Assembly (NCBI GenBank): GCA_002365595.1
Contig: DFAM01000002.1
Coordinates: forward strand, 33,652-97,651
Reading direction: 5' to 3'
DNA length: 64,000 bases
Origin: Acinetobacter sp. UBA3106
Lineage (GTDB): Bacteria > Pseudomonadota > Gammaproteobacteria > Pseudomonadales > Moraxellaceae
The position numbers and the translations under genes are program-made. The notes beneath the pieces are model-generated. The model was not told the origin of the DNA. It made no database searches and saw only the letters and a program-made list of their open reading frames with translations. This document shows, in pieces, positions 7,366-17,799 of this stretch. How positions within the stretch are numbered: position 1 is the first letter of the stretch; each line of letters begins with the position of its first letter.

Positions 7366-9789
7366 ATGTTGGGGGTAAATGTGTTACTGAATTTTAGTAA
7401 TATTAAAAATTTCGGGTTATTTCATAATTTTAACTGGGATGAAGTAGTCAGAGATCAAGGAAATAATATTCTTAAATTTACTAAAATGAATATTATTTAT
7501 GCGCGAAATTATTCAGGTAAAACAACTTTATCTAGACTTGTACAATGTATAGAAGAAAAGCAAAAAAATCCTTATTATCCAAATGCAGAATGTAATTTTT
7601 ACTTTCAAGATACTCAGTCTTCATTAAATAACATAGGTCAAAGTACTAAAAATATAAAAGTGTACAATGTTGATTTCATAAAAAAGAATTTAGATTGGCA
7701 AAGCGATATAAATGGAAATATTAGACCTTTTTCTGTGGTTGGTGAAATCAATGTAGACATAGAACAACAACTTAATTTTTTAGAAAAGTACTTAGAAACT
7801 GAACTCCAAACTGTTAATACCTTCGAGTCTTATCTTCAGGAAGCTTCTGAGGAGTTAAATAAGGAAAATTTAAAATTTACAGCATTAGAGAAAAAAATAA
7901 GGGGAACTTTGGCAGAATATGCTGTTTATATGAAGAATAATACGAAATATTTTCATGTGCCAGTTACTTTTAGGCAAGATCAACTGGAGCAAAAGATAAG
8001 AGAGATATTAAATCTAACATATGTTCCATTTTCAGATGAAACAAGAGAATTAAAAGAAATTAAAGTTAAAGAAGTTATAAAGAATAAAGTAGGATTTAAG
8101 CTTGAAAAAGAATTTAACTTAGAAGAAGTAAAAGACATAGCTAAAATCTTACTTAACAAAGTAGTTAAGCCTTCAATAACATTGGAAAGGATAAATACAC
8201 CTCTAGTGGAAGATTGGGTACTAAATGGTATTCATATTCATAAACAAAATGATATAAAAAACTGTAGTTTCTGTGGTTCAAAATTAGAAAAAACAACATT
8301 GGAAGATTTAGATGCATATTTTAATAAAGAGGTTTTAGATTTCCAAAAGGAAATTCAAAAATTGATGATGCATATTGAAAATTATATGAGTGAACTAAGA
8401 TTATTATTAAAATCTTTACCCGATAGCTCACTTTTCTACTCAGATCTATCTTTAATGTACCAAGATGAACTGTCAAAGTTAAAAGTTAATATTACAGAAA
8501 ATGGTCTTTGGCTAAAAGATTTGAAAGAAAAATTAGAAGAGAAGCTAAAAAATCTCTTTATCACCATAGATTCTAATATTAGTGAAGCTCCAAAGAAGTT
8601 AAGTTTTATAGAAGTAGAAAAAATTATAGAAGAACATAACCTAAGATCAGAGCAATTTAATGAAAGTATTGATGCAGAAAAGAATAGCTTAACTATACAG
8701 GCAATTTTTGAATTTATCGTTAAAAATGATTATGAAACAAATTTTAAGCAATTGAATTTACACTCTGAAGAAATTGATAAAGCCCGAAGAAAAAAACGAG
8801 AAATTGATGAAAGAAGAAATATTTTTTCTAGCGCAATTGATGAATTAAGGAAGAAAAAAGTATCAGAGATATCAGGTATAGGCTTTGTTAATAATTATTT
8901 AGAACATTATTTTGCCATTAATCATTTAAGACTGATTGATTGTGATAACGGTTCTTCATTTAAAGTTGAAAGAAATGGGGAGTTGGCTCATCATCTAAGT
9001 GAGGGTGAATGTAGCCTTATTTCATTCTGTTACTTTATGGCGAAATTGAAGGAATTGGAAAACCTTAAAGATACAATTATATGGATAGATGATCCAATTA
9101 GTAGTTTAGATTCAAATCACATTTTTTATATTTTTAGCCTTATTGAAAATGAACTAGCTAAACCAATAATTCTGCCGAATCAGCCTAAAGAGTATAAGTA
9201 TAAACAGCTATTTATTAGTACTCATAATTTGGATTTTTTAAAATATTTACACAGAATTTCTCAGCCAATAGTAAAGAAAGATCAACTGGTACAACCTTGT
9301 ACCCATGCGCCACAATGCACTAAAAGAGTTGATAGCAATGAGTGTTCATATTTTATTCTTGAACGTCCAATTGACAAAAGCTTTTTAAAGCCTATGCCTA
9401 AATACATGAAAAATTTCTCTACGGAATATAATTATCTATTTTCTAAGATATTAATGGTTGCTACCATTCCATTATCTGATTTAAATGAAGATTACGTATA
9501 TAGTTTTGGGAATAATTTAAGAAAATTTTTGGAAGCTCATTTATATTTTAAATATCCAACGAATAAAATATCGGATGAAGATAAACTTTTAAAGTTTATT
9601 TCTGATCCAAAAGTTACAACAATATGCCAAAGGATTTCTAATGAAATGTCACATCTACAAGAATGTTTTGATAGAGGAATTTCAGTTTTAGATATACCTG
9701 AAAGCCAGAAGTTAGCTAAGGCTATTTTGGATATTTTGCAAGCAAGTGATCCGGAACAATATGATGCTCTGCTCAAATCCGTTGTTTGA
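7366..9789 (+). CDS. RloC/PrrC-like AAA ATPase, candidate anticodon nuclease
   Basis: An 807-residue SMC/Rad50-like ATPase. Walker A is ARNYSGKTT at 46-54, with the first Gly replaced by Ala; long coiled coils flank a zinc-hook-like C-x2-C at 300-303; then come an ABC signature (LSEGE), Walker B (IIWIDDPISSLD) and an H-loop (STHN). This is the AAA_13 layout of RloC and PrrC. The C-terminal part has R719-x3-E723 and H763, compatible with the Arg-Glu-His triad of tRNA anticodon nucleases. Cys645, Cys651 and Cys660 may form another metal site. RloC proteins act as phage-defence tRNA nucleases; that role here is inferred. The gene is alone and clearly more AT-rich than its neighbours. GTG 7381, after a GGGGG run, may be the true start. 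Confidence 0.8.
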   Translation: MLGVNVLLNFSNIKNFGLFHNFNWDEVVRDQGNNILKFTKMNIIYARNYSGKTTLSRLVQCIEEKQKNPYYPNAECNFYFQDTQSSLNNIGQSTKNIKVYNVDFIKKNLDWQSDINGNIRPFSVVGEINVDIEQQLNFLEKYLETELQTVNTFESYLQEASEELNKENLKFTALEKKIRGTLAEYAVYMKNNTKYFHVPVTFRQDQLEQKIREILNLTYVPFSDETRELKEIKVKEVIKNKVGFKLEKEFNLEEVKDIAKILLNKVVKPSITLERINTPLVEDWVLNGIHIHKQNDIKNCSFCGSKLEKTTLEDLDAYFNKEVLDFQKEIQKLMMHIENYMSELRLLLKSLPDSSLFYSDLSLMYQDELSKLKVNITENGLWLKDLKEKLEEKLKNLFITIDSNISEAPKKLSFIEVEKIIEEHNLRSEQFNESIDAEKNSLTIQAIFEFIVKNDYETNFKQLNLHSEEIDKARRKKREIDERRNIFSSAIDELRKKKVSEISGIGFVNNYLEHYFAINHLRLIDCDNGSSFKVERNGELAHHLSEGECSLISFCYFMAKLKELENLKDTIIWIDDPISSLDSNHIFYIFSLIENELAKPIILPNQPKEYKYKQLFISTHNLDFLKYLHRISQPIVKKDQLVQPCTHAPQCTKRVDSNECSYFILERPIDKSFLKPMPKYMKNFSTEYNYLFSKILMVATIPLSDLNEDYVYSFGNNLRKFLEAHLYFKYPTNKISDEDKLLKFISDPKVTTICQRISNEMSHLQECFDRGISVLDIPESQKLAKAILDILQASDPEQYDALLKSVV

Positions 9790-9796
9790 CTGATTA

Positions 9797-9829
9797 TAAA
9801 AAAATCCCCTCACTAGAGGGGATTTTTTA
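9797..9829. terminator. bidirectional intrinsic terminator
   Basis: An AATCCCCTC / GAGGGGATT stem with A-run and T-run flanks lies between the convergent RloC-like gene and metH. Confidence 0.9.
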
Positions 9830-9850
9830 TTTCTAAACTTGCTGAATCAA

Positions 9851-12800
9851 TTAAACAATTGAATCATCCAAATTCGGCGCTAACCAACGTTTCGCTTCAT
9901 CCAAAGTCCAGCCTTTACGCTTCGCATAATCCTCAAGCTGATCGCCTGCAATTTTACCCACGTTAAAGTATTGCGACTCAGGGTTGGCATAATAGAAACC
10001 GCTGACAGATGAAGGTGGCCACATTGCAAAACTGGTCGTCAATTGCGTACCGATCTTGTCAGTCGAACCTAACCAATCAAACAATGGCGCTTTTTCCGAA
10101 TGCTCAGGACAAGCAGGGTAGCCCGGTGCAGGACGGATACCGACATACTTCTCTTTAATCAATTCTTCATTGCTTAAAGTTTCAGCTGCCTGGTTGCCCC
10201 AGAACTCTTTACGAATACGCTCATGCAAGTGTTCGGCAAAGGCTTCGGCAAAACGATCACCTAAAGATTGTGCAAGAATCGCAGAGTAGTCATCGCCTTT
10301 AGCTTTGTACTCGTTCGCCATTTCTTCCGCACCGAAGATTGAAACGGTGAAACCACCCAGGTAATCTTCAGCTACGCCTTTAGGTGCAACAAAATCCGCC
10401 AATGACAAGTTTGGTTTACCAGTCACTTTGTCCGATTGCTGACGAATGTGCTGGAAGGTATGCGTTACGCTTGCGCCTGTTTCATCATACACTTCAACCG
10501 AATCAGCAGCTGAACGGTTGGCAGGATAAATGCCGAACACCGCACGCGCATCGAAACGTTTATTCTCGATGATGTCTTTCAGCATTGTCTGAGCCTGGTT
10601 ATACAAGTCAGTCGCAGCTTCACCGACCACTTCATCTTTCAGGATTGCAGGGAACTTACCTGCCAAGCTCCAGGAAATAAAGAACGGCGTCCAGTCGAAG
10701 TATTCCACCAATGTTTCCAGTGGATAGTTGGTCAGTGTCTGCGTACCAATAAAGTTTGGCTTCACCGGTTTGTTGGCTGCGAAGTCAATTTTCAAGCCAT
10801 TTTCAACCGATTCTGCATAAGACAGTTTGGCTGCTTTCGGCTGTTTATTGGCAATACGTTCACGCACTTTTTCATATTCAGCACGGGTATCGGCAACAAA
10901 CTTCGGCTTCATCTCTTTAGAAAGTAAAGTTGTTGCAACACCTACCGCACGTGAAGCATCGGCCACATAAATCACTGCATCATTTGAATATTGCGGGTCA
11001 ATTTTCACTGCTGTATGCGCTTTAGAAGTCGTTGCACCGCCAATCATCAACGGCACATTAAAACCTTTACGCTGCATTTCTTTAGCAACAAAGACCATTT
11101 CATCCAGTGACGGAGTGATCAAGCCAGATAAACCAATAATATCGACTTTCTCATCAATGGCAGTTTGCAGGATTTTTTCTGCTGGCACCATTACGCCCAG
11201 GTCAACAATGTCATAACCGTTACAGCCCAGTACTACGCCTACAATATTTTTACCGATATCGTGTACGTCGCCTTTTACGGTCGCCATCAACACTTTACCT
11301 TTAGACTGACCGCCAGATTTTTCTGCTTCAATATACGGGTTCAACCAGGCCACAGCCTGTTTCATTACGCGTGCAGATTTCACCACTTGCGGCAGGAACA
11401 TTTTACCTGAACCGAACAAGTCACCGACCACATTCATGCCGTCCATTAGCGGACCTTCAATCACATCCAATGGGCGTTTGGCTTTTAAACGCGCTTCTTC
11501 AGTATCTTCATCAATAAAGGTGGTAATCCCTTTCACCAAAGCATATTCAAGGCGTTTTTCAACGGACTCGGCTCTCCATTCCAGATTTTCAACGGCTTTT
11601 TGCGCGCCAGACTGACCACGGTATTGCTCCGCCACTTCAAGCAGTTTTTCTGTTGCTTCCTGGCCGCTTTCGCCTTGGTTTTGGTTCAAGATGACATCTT
11701 CAACCGCAGCTTTTAATTCGCTTGGGATGTCATCGTAAATCGCCATTTGACCCGCATTGACAATACCCATGGTCATGCCTTGTTTGATGGCATGGTAAAG
11801 GAATACCGAGTGAATCGCTTCACGTACAGGTTCATTACCGCGGAATGAGAACGATACATTCGACACACCGCCAGAAATCATGGCATGTGGAAGGTTCTGT
11901 TTGATCCAGCCTGTGGCTTCAATAAAGTCCACAGCATAGTTGTTGTGTTCTTCAATACCGGTTGCCACGGCAAACACGTTCGGGTCAAAGATGATGTCTT
12001 CAGCAGGGAAGCCGACTTCATTGACCAAGACATCATAAGAACGCTTACAGATTTCACGTTTACGCGCCGCTGTATCCGCCTGACCATCTTCGTCAAATGC
12101 CATCACGATCACAGCTGCACCGTACTGACGGCAGAGACGCGCTTTGTGTACAAACTCGTCATAACCTTCTTTCAAGGAAATCGAGTTAACCACCGGCTTA
12201 CCTTGTACGCATTTCAAGCCTGCTTCAATGATTTCCCATTTAGACGAGTCAATCATGATGGGTACGCGGGAAATTTCAGGTTCAGATGCCACCAGATTCA
12301 GGAAGTGCACCATTGCACCTTGTGAATCGAGCATGCCTTCATCCATGTTGATGTCGATGATTTGCGCACCGGCTTCAACTTGCTGCTGTGCAACTTCTAA
12401 GGCTTCGGCAAAGTTTTCTTCACGGATCAAGCGTAAGAATTTCTTAGAACCGGTCACGTTGGTACGTTCACCGACGTTCACGAATAATGATTCTTCAGTA
12501 ATGTTAAATGGTTCTAAACCGCTTAAACGGCACGCCGGTTTGGTTTCAGGCACCTGACGCGGCTTGATGTCTTTAACTGCATTGGCAATGGCGCGGATAT
12601 GATCCGGCGTAGTTCCACAACAACCGCCAGTAATGTTAATCAGACCGCTTTCTGCGAATTCTTTAATGAATGCCGCAGTTTCTTCGGGAGTTTCATCATA
12701 CCCACCGAAGGCATTTGGCAAGCCGGCATTTGGATGGGCAGAAACAAAGGTATCGGCGACATCGGAAATGGTTTTTACGTGCGGACGCATGGCATCTGCA

Positions 12801-13540
12801 CCAAGCGCACAGTTGAAACCAATCGACAGCAAGTCACCGTGACGAACCGAGTTCCAGAACGCTTCTGCTGTTTGACCGGTCAAGGTACGGCCTGAAGCAT
12901 CGGTAATCGTGCCTGAAATCATCAATGGCAATTCATAACCAATCTGGTTGAAGACTTCTTTCACCGCAAAGATCGCTGCTTTACAGTTCAGGGTATCGAA
13001 TACCGTTTCAATCAGCAGAATATCTGCACCGCCTTCAATCAAGGCGTGTGCAGCTTGAATATAGTTTTCTTTCAGTTCATCAAACGTAATGTTACGGAAA
13101 GCCGGGTCATTCACGTTTGGTGAAATTGAACAGGTACGCGATGTCGGGCCAAGTACACCCGCTACGAAACGCGGTTTTTCTGGGGTTGAATATTTTTGGC
13201 AGGCTTCTTTGGCAATACGCGCCGCTTCACGGTTAATCTCTGAAACCAAATCTTCCATATGGTAGTCAGACATTGAAACCTTGGTGCCGTTAAAGCTGTT
13301 GGTTTCAATAATGTCGGCACCCGCTTCAAGATAAGCTTCGTGAATACCTTGAATAATATGCGGTTGTGTCAGAACCAAAAGGTCATTGTTACCTTTTAAG
13401 TCAGATGCCCAGTCAGCAAAACGCTCACCACGGTAGTCGGCTTCTTCGAGTTTATGACGCTGAATCATGGTGCCCATTGCACCGTCGATAATCAGAATCC
13501 GTTGAGCGAGCAGCTCTTTTAGGGTGGCAAGCGTGGACAT
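9851..13540 (-). CDS. metH: cobalamin-dependent methionine synthase
   Basis: Transfers a methyl group from 5-methyltetrahydrofolate to homocysteine through cob(I)alamin. Four modules are readable in order: the homocysteine domain, with zinc ligands in GGCCGT (Cys307 and Cys308); the pterin domain ([14 protein letters not shown]); the cobalamin domain with DVHDIGKN, where His760 is the lower axial ligand; and the C-terminal AdoMet reactivation domain ([15 protein letters not shown]). The length of 1229 residues is normal for full MetH. The frame extends 12 codons upstream, but ATG 13540 has GGGGTT before it and starts [11 protein letters not shown]. Monocistronic. No cobalamin riboswitch was recognised upstream. 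Confidence 0.97.
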   Translation of the reverse strand: MSTLATLKELLAQRILIIDGAMGTMIQRHKLEEADYRGERFADWASDLKGNNDLLVLTQPHIIQGIHEAYLEAGADIIETNSFNGTKVSMSDYHMEDLVSEINREAARIAKEACQKYSTPEKPRFVAGVLGPTSRTCSISPNVNDPAFRNITFDELKENYIQAAHALIEGGADILLIETVFDTLNCKAAIFAVKEVFNQIGYELPLMISGTITDASGRTLTGQTAEAFWNSVRHGDLLSIGFNCALGADAMRPHVKTISDVADTFVSAHPNAGLPNAFGGYDETPEETAAFIKEFAESGLINITGGCCGTTPDHIRAIANAVKDIKPRQVPETKPACRLSGLEPFNITEESLFVNVGERTNVTGSKKFLRLIREENFAEALEVAQQQVEAGAQIIDINMDEGMLDSQGAMVHFLNLVASEPEISRVPIMIDSSKWEIIEAGLKCVQGKPVVNSISLKEGYDEFVHKARLCRQYGAAVIVMAFDEDGQADTAARKREICKRSYDVLVNEVGFPAEDIIFDPNVFAVATGIEEHNNYAVDFIEATGWIKQNLPHAMISGGVSNVSFSFRGNEPVREAIHSVFLYHAIKQGMTMGIVNAGQMAIYDDIPSELKAAVEDVILNQNQGESGQEATEKLLEVAEQYRGQSGAQKAVENLEWRAESVEKRLEYALVKGITTFIDEDTEEARLKAKRPLDVIEGPLMDGMNVVGDLFGSGKMFLPQVVKSARVMKQAVAWLNPYIEAEKSGGQSKGKVLMATVKGDVHDIGKNIVGVVLGCNGYDIVDLGVMVPAEKILQTAIDEKVDIIGLSGLITPSLDEMVFVAKEMQRKGFNVPLMIGGATTSKAHTAVKIDPQYSNDAVIYVADASRAVGVATTLLSKEMKPKFVADTRAEYEKVRERIANKQPKAAKLSYAESVENGLKIDFAANKPVKPNFIGTQTLTNYPLETLVEYFDWTPFFISWSLAGKFPAILKDEVVGEAATDLYNQAQTMLKDIIENKRFDARAVFGIYPANRSAADSVEVYDETGASVTHTFQHIRQQSDKVTGKPNLSLADFVAPKGVAEDYLGGFTVSIFGAEEMANEYKAKGDDYSAILAQSLGDRFAEAFAEHLHERIRKEFWGNQAAETLSNEELIKEKYVGIRPAPGYPACPEHSEKAPLFDWLGSTDKIGTQLTTSFAMWPPSSVSGFYYANPESQYFNVGKIAGDQLEDYAKRKGWTLDEAKRWLAPNLDDSIV

Positions 13541-13690
13541 AAATAACCCCAATCCGATGGAATATAAAATCGGCAAATATATTAACAGAATTCAGTTCAT
13601 AATGACTGATATTCGGTACATTTCCTGAGCGCACTGTCGACCTTGCCGAATAAATAGCCTTACGCCCTAAAGACAGGCCTTTAAATCAGC

Positions 13691-13717
13691 TGTCATAAAT
13701 TCTTCATTAAGTTGTCA
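13691..13717 (+). promoter_or_regulatory. second Pho-box-like repeat group, upstream
   Basis: TGTCA at 13691, CTTCA at 13702 and TGTCA at 13713 are spaced 11 bases apart, the periodicity of tandem PhoB half-sites. It lies about 290 bases before pit, so its relevance is less certain than that of the proximal site. Confidence 0.35.
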
Positions 13718-13938
13718 TCTTTAGCCTGCATGCTAGGTGGAATCTCAGTCAGCAGAGTTTGGCTGTCATTTATTTCATGCTTTGTAATATTACTGAAAAT
13801 GGCTGAAGTATAGACAATTGGAAATGAGGATTTTATTTTAAGTACATGAAAAATATAATTTAAGTTAAGTGGTTTTCTCGGGATTCGAGCGGGATATTTA
13901 GCAAATAAAGTACGAAATATTGCTTTATATGACAGCTG

Positions 13939-13958
13939 TTTGTCATATAATTGTCACA
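13939..13958 (+). promoter_or_regulatory. Pho-box-like site before pit
   Basis: TGTCATA at 13941 and TGTCACA at 13952 are direct repeats exactly 11 bases apart with an AT-rich middle, matching the PhoB consensus closely. The site ends about 50 bases before the pit start codon, a suitable position for activating or altering its promoter. PhoB control is inferred, not shown. Confidence 0.6.
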
Positions 13959-14008
13959 ATTAAACTGAACAATAGTGGGGATTTTATTATCCCCCTTGAA
14001 CCGTCTGC

Positions 14009-15628
14009 ATGAATTCTAATATTCCTCCCGTCCAAGATCAGGTGCCATCAGCACCAGCGAAATCGACGAATGTGCATGTTGCTACACCGAAATTTTTTAT
14101 GCCGGTGTTTATCACGGTGATTATTTCTACTTTGGTGTATATCGGTTTTCAGCTTTCTACCGATTTGGCTCATGTTCCAAGCTTAAGTTTATATTCCGTT
14201 ATTCTTTTAGCGACTGCGTTGTTAATTGCTTTAGGTTTTGAATTCGTTAATGGTTTTCATGACACGGCCAATGCAGTAGCAACAGTTATTTATACCAATG
14301 CTTTATCTGCCCCTGTTGCTGTAATGTGGGCAGGTTTTTGTAATTTTCTCGGGGTGATGGTTGCAAGTGGGGCAGTAGCCTACGGCATCATTGCTTTATT
14401 GCCTGTCGAACTGATTATGAATGTCGGTTCAGGCGCAGGCTTTGCCATGGTTTTTGCCATGCTGATTGCCGCGATTCTGTGGAATTTGGGTACCTGGTTT
14501 TTGGGTATTCCGGCATCAAGCTCACATACTTTAATCGGTTCGATTTTAGGCGTGGGTATTATGAACTATCTGCTTCATTCAGGCGCTGGCGCAAGCGGCA
14601 TAGATATGGAGCAGGTGATGAAAGTGGGTAAAGCACTGCTGTTTTCTCCGCTGATTGGTTTTGCTTTTGCTGCTGTCCTGTTTTTACTGGTGAAAAAAAT
14701 CTTCCGTAAACAGCTGGAGCTTTTTCATCCGCCTGAAGGCAATAAGCCGCCACCGCCGTTAATTCGTGCGATTTTGATTTTCACTTGTACTGGCGTAAGT
14801 TTCGCGCATGGTTCAAATGATGGTCAAAAAGGTATGGGCTTGATTATGCTGATTTTGATTGGTTGTGTACCATTAGCGTATTCTTTAAATAAGAACTTAG
14901 ACAATGCACATATTCAGTCTTTTCAGCAATTGTCTCAGCAAACGGCTACGGCTATTTATCCGCAGCATGAAAATATTACGGATGAGCAGGCACGTACTGT
15001 CATTACCAAATATATTCAAACTAAAGAAATGAACCCTGCAGTGGTTCCAGCTTTAGCGGGCTTGACAGATCATTTGGGTGAGCGTGTTGCCAAATATGGC
15101 GATATCGATAATATTCCAGAGGCTGAAGTTTCTGTGATCCGTAATGACATGTATCTCAGCACGACTGCATTTAAGCGTTTAGATAAAGCTGAACAGCTTC
15201 CTGCAATGTCAAAAGATCAAGACAAGTTAGTTAAAGAATATCGTAAAAACCTGGATTCATTCCTGCAATACATTCCGACCTGGGTGAAAGTGGCCGTTGC
15301 TCTTGCACTTGGTCTGGGTACCATGGTCGGCTGGAAGCGTATTGTGGTCACTGTCGGTGAACGTATTGGTAAAAACCATATGACTTATGGTCAGGGCATG
15401 TCAGCTGAACTTGTCGCAATGACGACGATTGCTGCTGCTGATGGTTTGGGTATGCCTGTATCGACAACACACGTTTTAAATAGTGCAGTCGCAGGTACCA
15501 TGGTCGCCAATAAATCAGGTCTGAATTTACAAATGGTGCGTACGATTTTATCGGCATGGATTTTCACTTTACCAGCGACGATCTGTTTATCTGGTGGTCT
15601 GTACTGGTTGTTCTTACAGTTTGTTTAA
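14009..15628 (+). CDS. pit: PiT-family inorganic phosphate transporter
   Basis: A 539-residue inner-membrane protein. The PiT signature occurs twice in diverged form: GFEFVNGFHDTANAVAT near residue 75, and a C-terminal repeat with TTIAAADGLGMPVSTTHV; SFAHGSNDGQKGMG is the second-half signature. These carriers move metal-phosphate complexes with protons. A long hydrophilic loop (roughly residues 300-430) separates the two halves, as in PitA-type proteins. The N-terminus carries a Pro/Ala-rich cytoplasmic tail. There is no PhoU-like DUF47 partner next to it. A Pho-box-like site precedes it and a perfect terminator follows. PitA versus PitB naming cannot be decided. Confidence 0.93.
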   Translation: MNSNIPPVQDQVPSAPAKSTNVHVATPKFFMPVFITVIISTLVYIGFQLSTDLAHVPSLSLYSVILLATALLIALGFEFVNGFHDTANAVATVIYTNALSAPVAVMWAGFCNFLGVMVASGAVAYGIIALLPVELIMNVGSGAGFAMVFAMLIAAILWNLGTWFLGIPASSSHTLIGSILGVGIMNYLLHSGAGASGIDMEQVMKVGKALLFSPLIGFAFAAVLFLLVKKIFRKQLELFHPPEGNKPPPPLIRAILIFTCTGVSFAHGSNDGQKGMGLIMLILIGCVPLAYSLNKNLDNAHIQSFQQLSQQTATAIYPQHENITDEQARTVITKYIQTKEMNPAVVPALAGLTDHLGERVAKYGDIDNIPEAEVSVIRNDMYLSTTAFKRLDKAEQLPAMSKDQDKLVKEYRKNLDSFLQYIPTWVKVAVALALGLGTMVGWKRIVVTVGERIGKNHMTYGQGMSAELVAMTTIAAADGLGMPVSTTHVLNSAVAGTMVANKSGLNLQMVRTILSAWIFTLPATICLSGGLYWLFLQFV

Positions 15629-15644
15629 GACTGCTGTTTGAAAC

Positions 15645-15672
15645 AAAAAACGCTGCAATTGCAGCGTTTTTT
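15645..15672 (+). terminator. intrinsic terminator of pit
   Basis: A perfect palindrome with AACGCTGC / GCAGCGTT arms is flanked by A-run and T-run, 17 bases after the pit stop codon. Confidence 0.9.
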
Positions 15673-15719
15673 ATGCTCATTCATAAAGTCCTCGCCTTGG
15701 AGTAGTTAAACAATATTGA

Positions 15720-15753
15720 CCTCTCCCTGACCCTCTCCTAGAAGGAGAAGGAC
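15720..15753. repeat. CTCTCC-type palindromic repeat, copy 3
   Basis: CTCTCCCTGACCCTCTCC, a short loop and GGAGAAGGA form a near-copy of the 7145-7176 element, in the same orientation. It lies between pit and the convergent unknown gene. Confidence 0.75.
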
Positions 15754-15801
15754 TAAAACAAGAGGATAATAAAAATATTCATCAAGGGAGAAAAATCCAC
15801 C

Positions 15802-17352
15802 TTATTTCTTAAATTTGCCTAACACGTGCTTAATCGGCAATTTTTCATTGGCAAAACCATACAGTGCGGCAAAAGGCAGGGCAGTACGCGCTAAGTAAGG
15901 CACACGCCACAATCCGCCATGGTTAGCACCTTTCATCATCAATTCTAAGGGATGATCCAGATGAGTTTCAGGATTTGCCACCGATTCAGGGTGACGCAGG
16001 TCATATACCCATAAAGCCGCCATAAGTGCATTGGTGGTTTCAGGATGAAAAGATTCCACATCAAACAGGCTGGCGCCATTAAACGCCGCTTTCAATAACG
16101 GATTTTTGGTCACTGAATGGGTGGTGGTCGAAGGCGCAATATTAATGCTGACACGTTGACCATAATGACGGGCCAGGGTTGCACGCCATTGCTGGATACG
16201 TTTGGCGAGGGCATAGTTTGGACCTTGCTCGACCACTAAACAGTCAGCAATACCGTATTCCTGACCATTATCTGAAGGAATAAGGTTATGCAAATTCTGT
16301 CTGAAAAAGTGCTGAGCGCTAATGGTTGAAATGCCTTTACTCAGCATCTGCCGGAATTTGGAACGACATTGAAACTTGTCATAAGACGCTGCTACCACTT
16401 CCTTGGGAATGGCATACACATCGGTGGGCGTACACATAAACATTAAACTGGTATCAGATTTTTGCTCACTGACATATTCCATAATGCTATCCATGGCCAT
16501 GGCCACACGGACATGCTTTTCGCCATCCACATAGGCAATGGCAGCCAGGTCCAGCTGATGTTCACTCTGGCTTAACCAATGGGCAATTTCAGGTGTCTGG
16601 GTCAGTAAATCTGCACCTAATTTTTCTTTCAGTTCAGTGGTGGAGGTATCTTCTGCCAATTTTTCTGCGCATGGTGCATAGAGGGTGGCATTACCTTGTT
16701 GAATGGTGTTTAAGATTTTGTCCCATACCCGAGTGTTGGGTAAATCTACAGCGACAATATTAGCTTTCCATCGTGCCAGCCAGGTTAGCGGGCCGGCTTC
16801 AGATCCTGCCCCAAATAACACCATGGTACGGTCAGAAAGATCAAACCATTCCGGATGCGCCTGCGCTGTACGTAAGGCATCGGCATGACTGCTTTCAATA
16901 ATGCCGGCATCTTGCCAGATCTGGATTTGATCCAGTAAAGCCTGACCTTGTAATTTTTGCCCTTTATAAGGTACATACCATTCTGGTGCAGTGTCACTTT
17001 CACCTTTCAGCTGAATGGTATACAAAGTGGCAGTATCGACATCTTTCATGATGTCTTTGAGTAAATAGCGTTGACCATTACGATAAAAGTCAAAACTATG
17101 ATGAGCTTTATGCAAGCCTTGTTTGGCAATGGTAATAGAGTTGTTGATAGTGCGAATACCGTGTTCTACCAAGGCTTTGAAGTAGATCGGATAGTGCTTG
17201 CGCCAGTTTTTTTCAGCAAGTGCATCCATGGAGGACTTGTTGTCAACAATAGATAGGGCTTCAGCAATAATTTCCTTGCCTGTTTGGGAAGTGCTGGCTT
17301 TTTTGCTGGTAGGATTGATGGGGAATTGAAGACCATCTAAGGAAGTAGACAT
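15802..17352 (-). CDS. unrecognised protein with a Rossmann-like dinucleotide site
   Basis: A 516-residue soluble protein of a family I cannot name. Residues 176-205 look like a Rossmann beta-alpha-beta unit: a hydrophobic strand, GAGSEAGPL at 181-189, then a strand ending in AVDLP at 201-205, whose Asp could bind a ribose. This suggests NAD(P) or SAM binding. The rest shows no signal peptide and no membrane helices; a basic tail ends it (KHVLGKFKK). The frame extends 36 codons upstream, but ATG 17352 has AGAGA at good distance. Monocistronic. An enzymatic role is likely but the substrate is unknown. Confidence 0.7.
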   Translation of the reverse strand: MSTSLDGLQFPINPTSKKASTSQTGKEIIAEALSIVDNKSSMDALAEKNWRKHYPIYFKALVEHGIRTINNSITIAKQGLHKAHHSFDFYRNGQRYLLKDIMKDVDTATLYTIQLKGESDTAPEWYVPYKGQKLQGQALLDQIQIWQDAGIIESSHADALRTAQAHPEWFDLSDRTMVLFGAGSEAGPLTWLARWKANIVAVDLPNTRVWDKILNTIQQGNATLYAPCAEKLAEDTSTTELKEKLGADLLTQTPEIAHWLSQSEHQLDLAAIAYVDGEKHVRVAMAMDSIMEYVSEQKSDTSLMFMCTPTDVYAIPKEVVAASYDKFQCRSKFRQMLSKGISTISAQHFFRQNLHNLIPSDNGQEYGIADCLVVEQGPNYALAKRIQQWRATLARHYGQRVSINIAPSTTTHSVTKNPLLKAAFNGASLFDVESFHPETTNALMAALWVYDLRHPESVANPETHLDHPLELMMKGANHGGLWRVPYLARTALPFAALYGFANEKLPIKHVLGKFKK

Positions 17353-17480
17353 GCAAAATATCTCTTTTTTGCGCGTTAATATACAGATGTCTACATTATC
17401 TATGCCAAATTGATTGTGGGGGTAGCATTTAATGACAAAATTATGTAAATCTTTATTCAAAATAAAGCGGAAAAAGCAGC

Positions 17481-17799
17481 CTAAACTCTTTGATTGTTAA
17501 ATAGATCCTGAACCTTGCTAATTTGATTTTGCATAGCCACTGAAATCTCTTTAAGCATAAATGCCGTATTATTTAGACCGGCACCTATCAGATACCAGGA
17601 ATCGGCATCGACAAAAATCACTTTATTTCTTTGCGGCTTCAGACTGTCCTAATATGGAATAATCTTTAATGCCTTGTTTAGTCGCATTTTTTTATGTATG
17701 CACCGCACCACGATTTAAAGTGAAATTTGCACTATGTACTATACCCGTCACACCCAATGAAGCGCAGATAAAGCTTAAAATCAATGCTTTAGTTTTTAT
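17481..17799 (-). pseudogene. decayed gene for a small secreted protein
   Basis: Read on the minus strand from 17799, the frame gives ATA, then KTKALILSFICASLGVTG, a signal-peptide-like start ending near VHSA. It then meets TAA at 17692-17694, continues as KNATKQGIKDYSILGQ, and ends with TAA at 17623-17625. The next frame carries on smoothly with KVIFVDADSWYLIGAGLNN through to VQDLFNNQRV and a stop at 17481. The parts read as one protein of about 105 residues broken by a lost start, an in-frame stop and a frameshift. The family is not recognised. Confidence 0.6.

Larger units (their letters stand above)
13541..14008. other. metH-pit intergenic region
   Basis: No gene was found in this divergent gap of 468 bases. 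It holds two Pho-box-like direct-repeat groups, annotated separately, and an isolated CTGTCAT at 13763-13769. No cobalamin-riboswitch B12-box was recognised on the metH side. Confidence 0.6.

Noticed and set aside
11885..12325. 146-codon frame opposite metH
   Set aside because: It is antisense to the pterin-binding part of metH, without a ribosome site or recognisable protein; a shadow frame.
13541..14008. Cobalamin riboswitch upstream of metH
   Set aside because: No B12-box or matching pairing was found on the minus strand.
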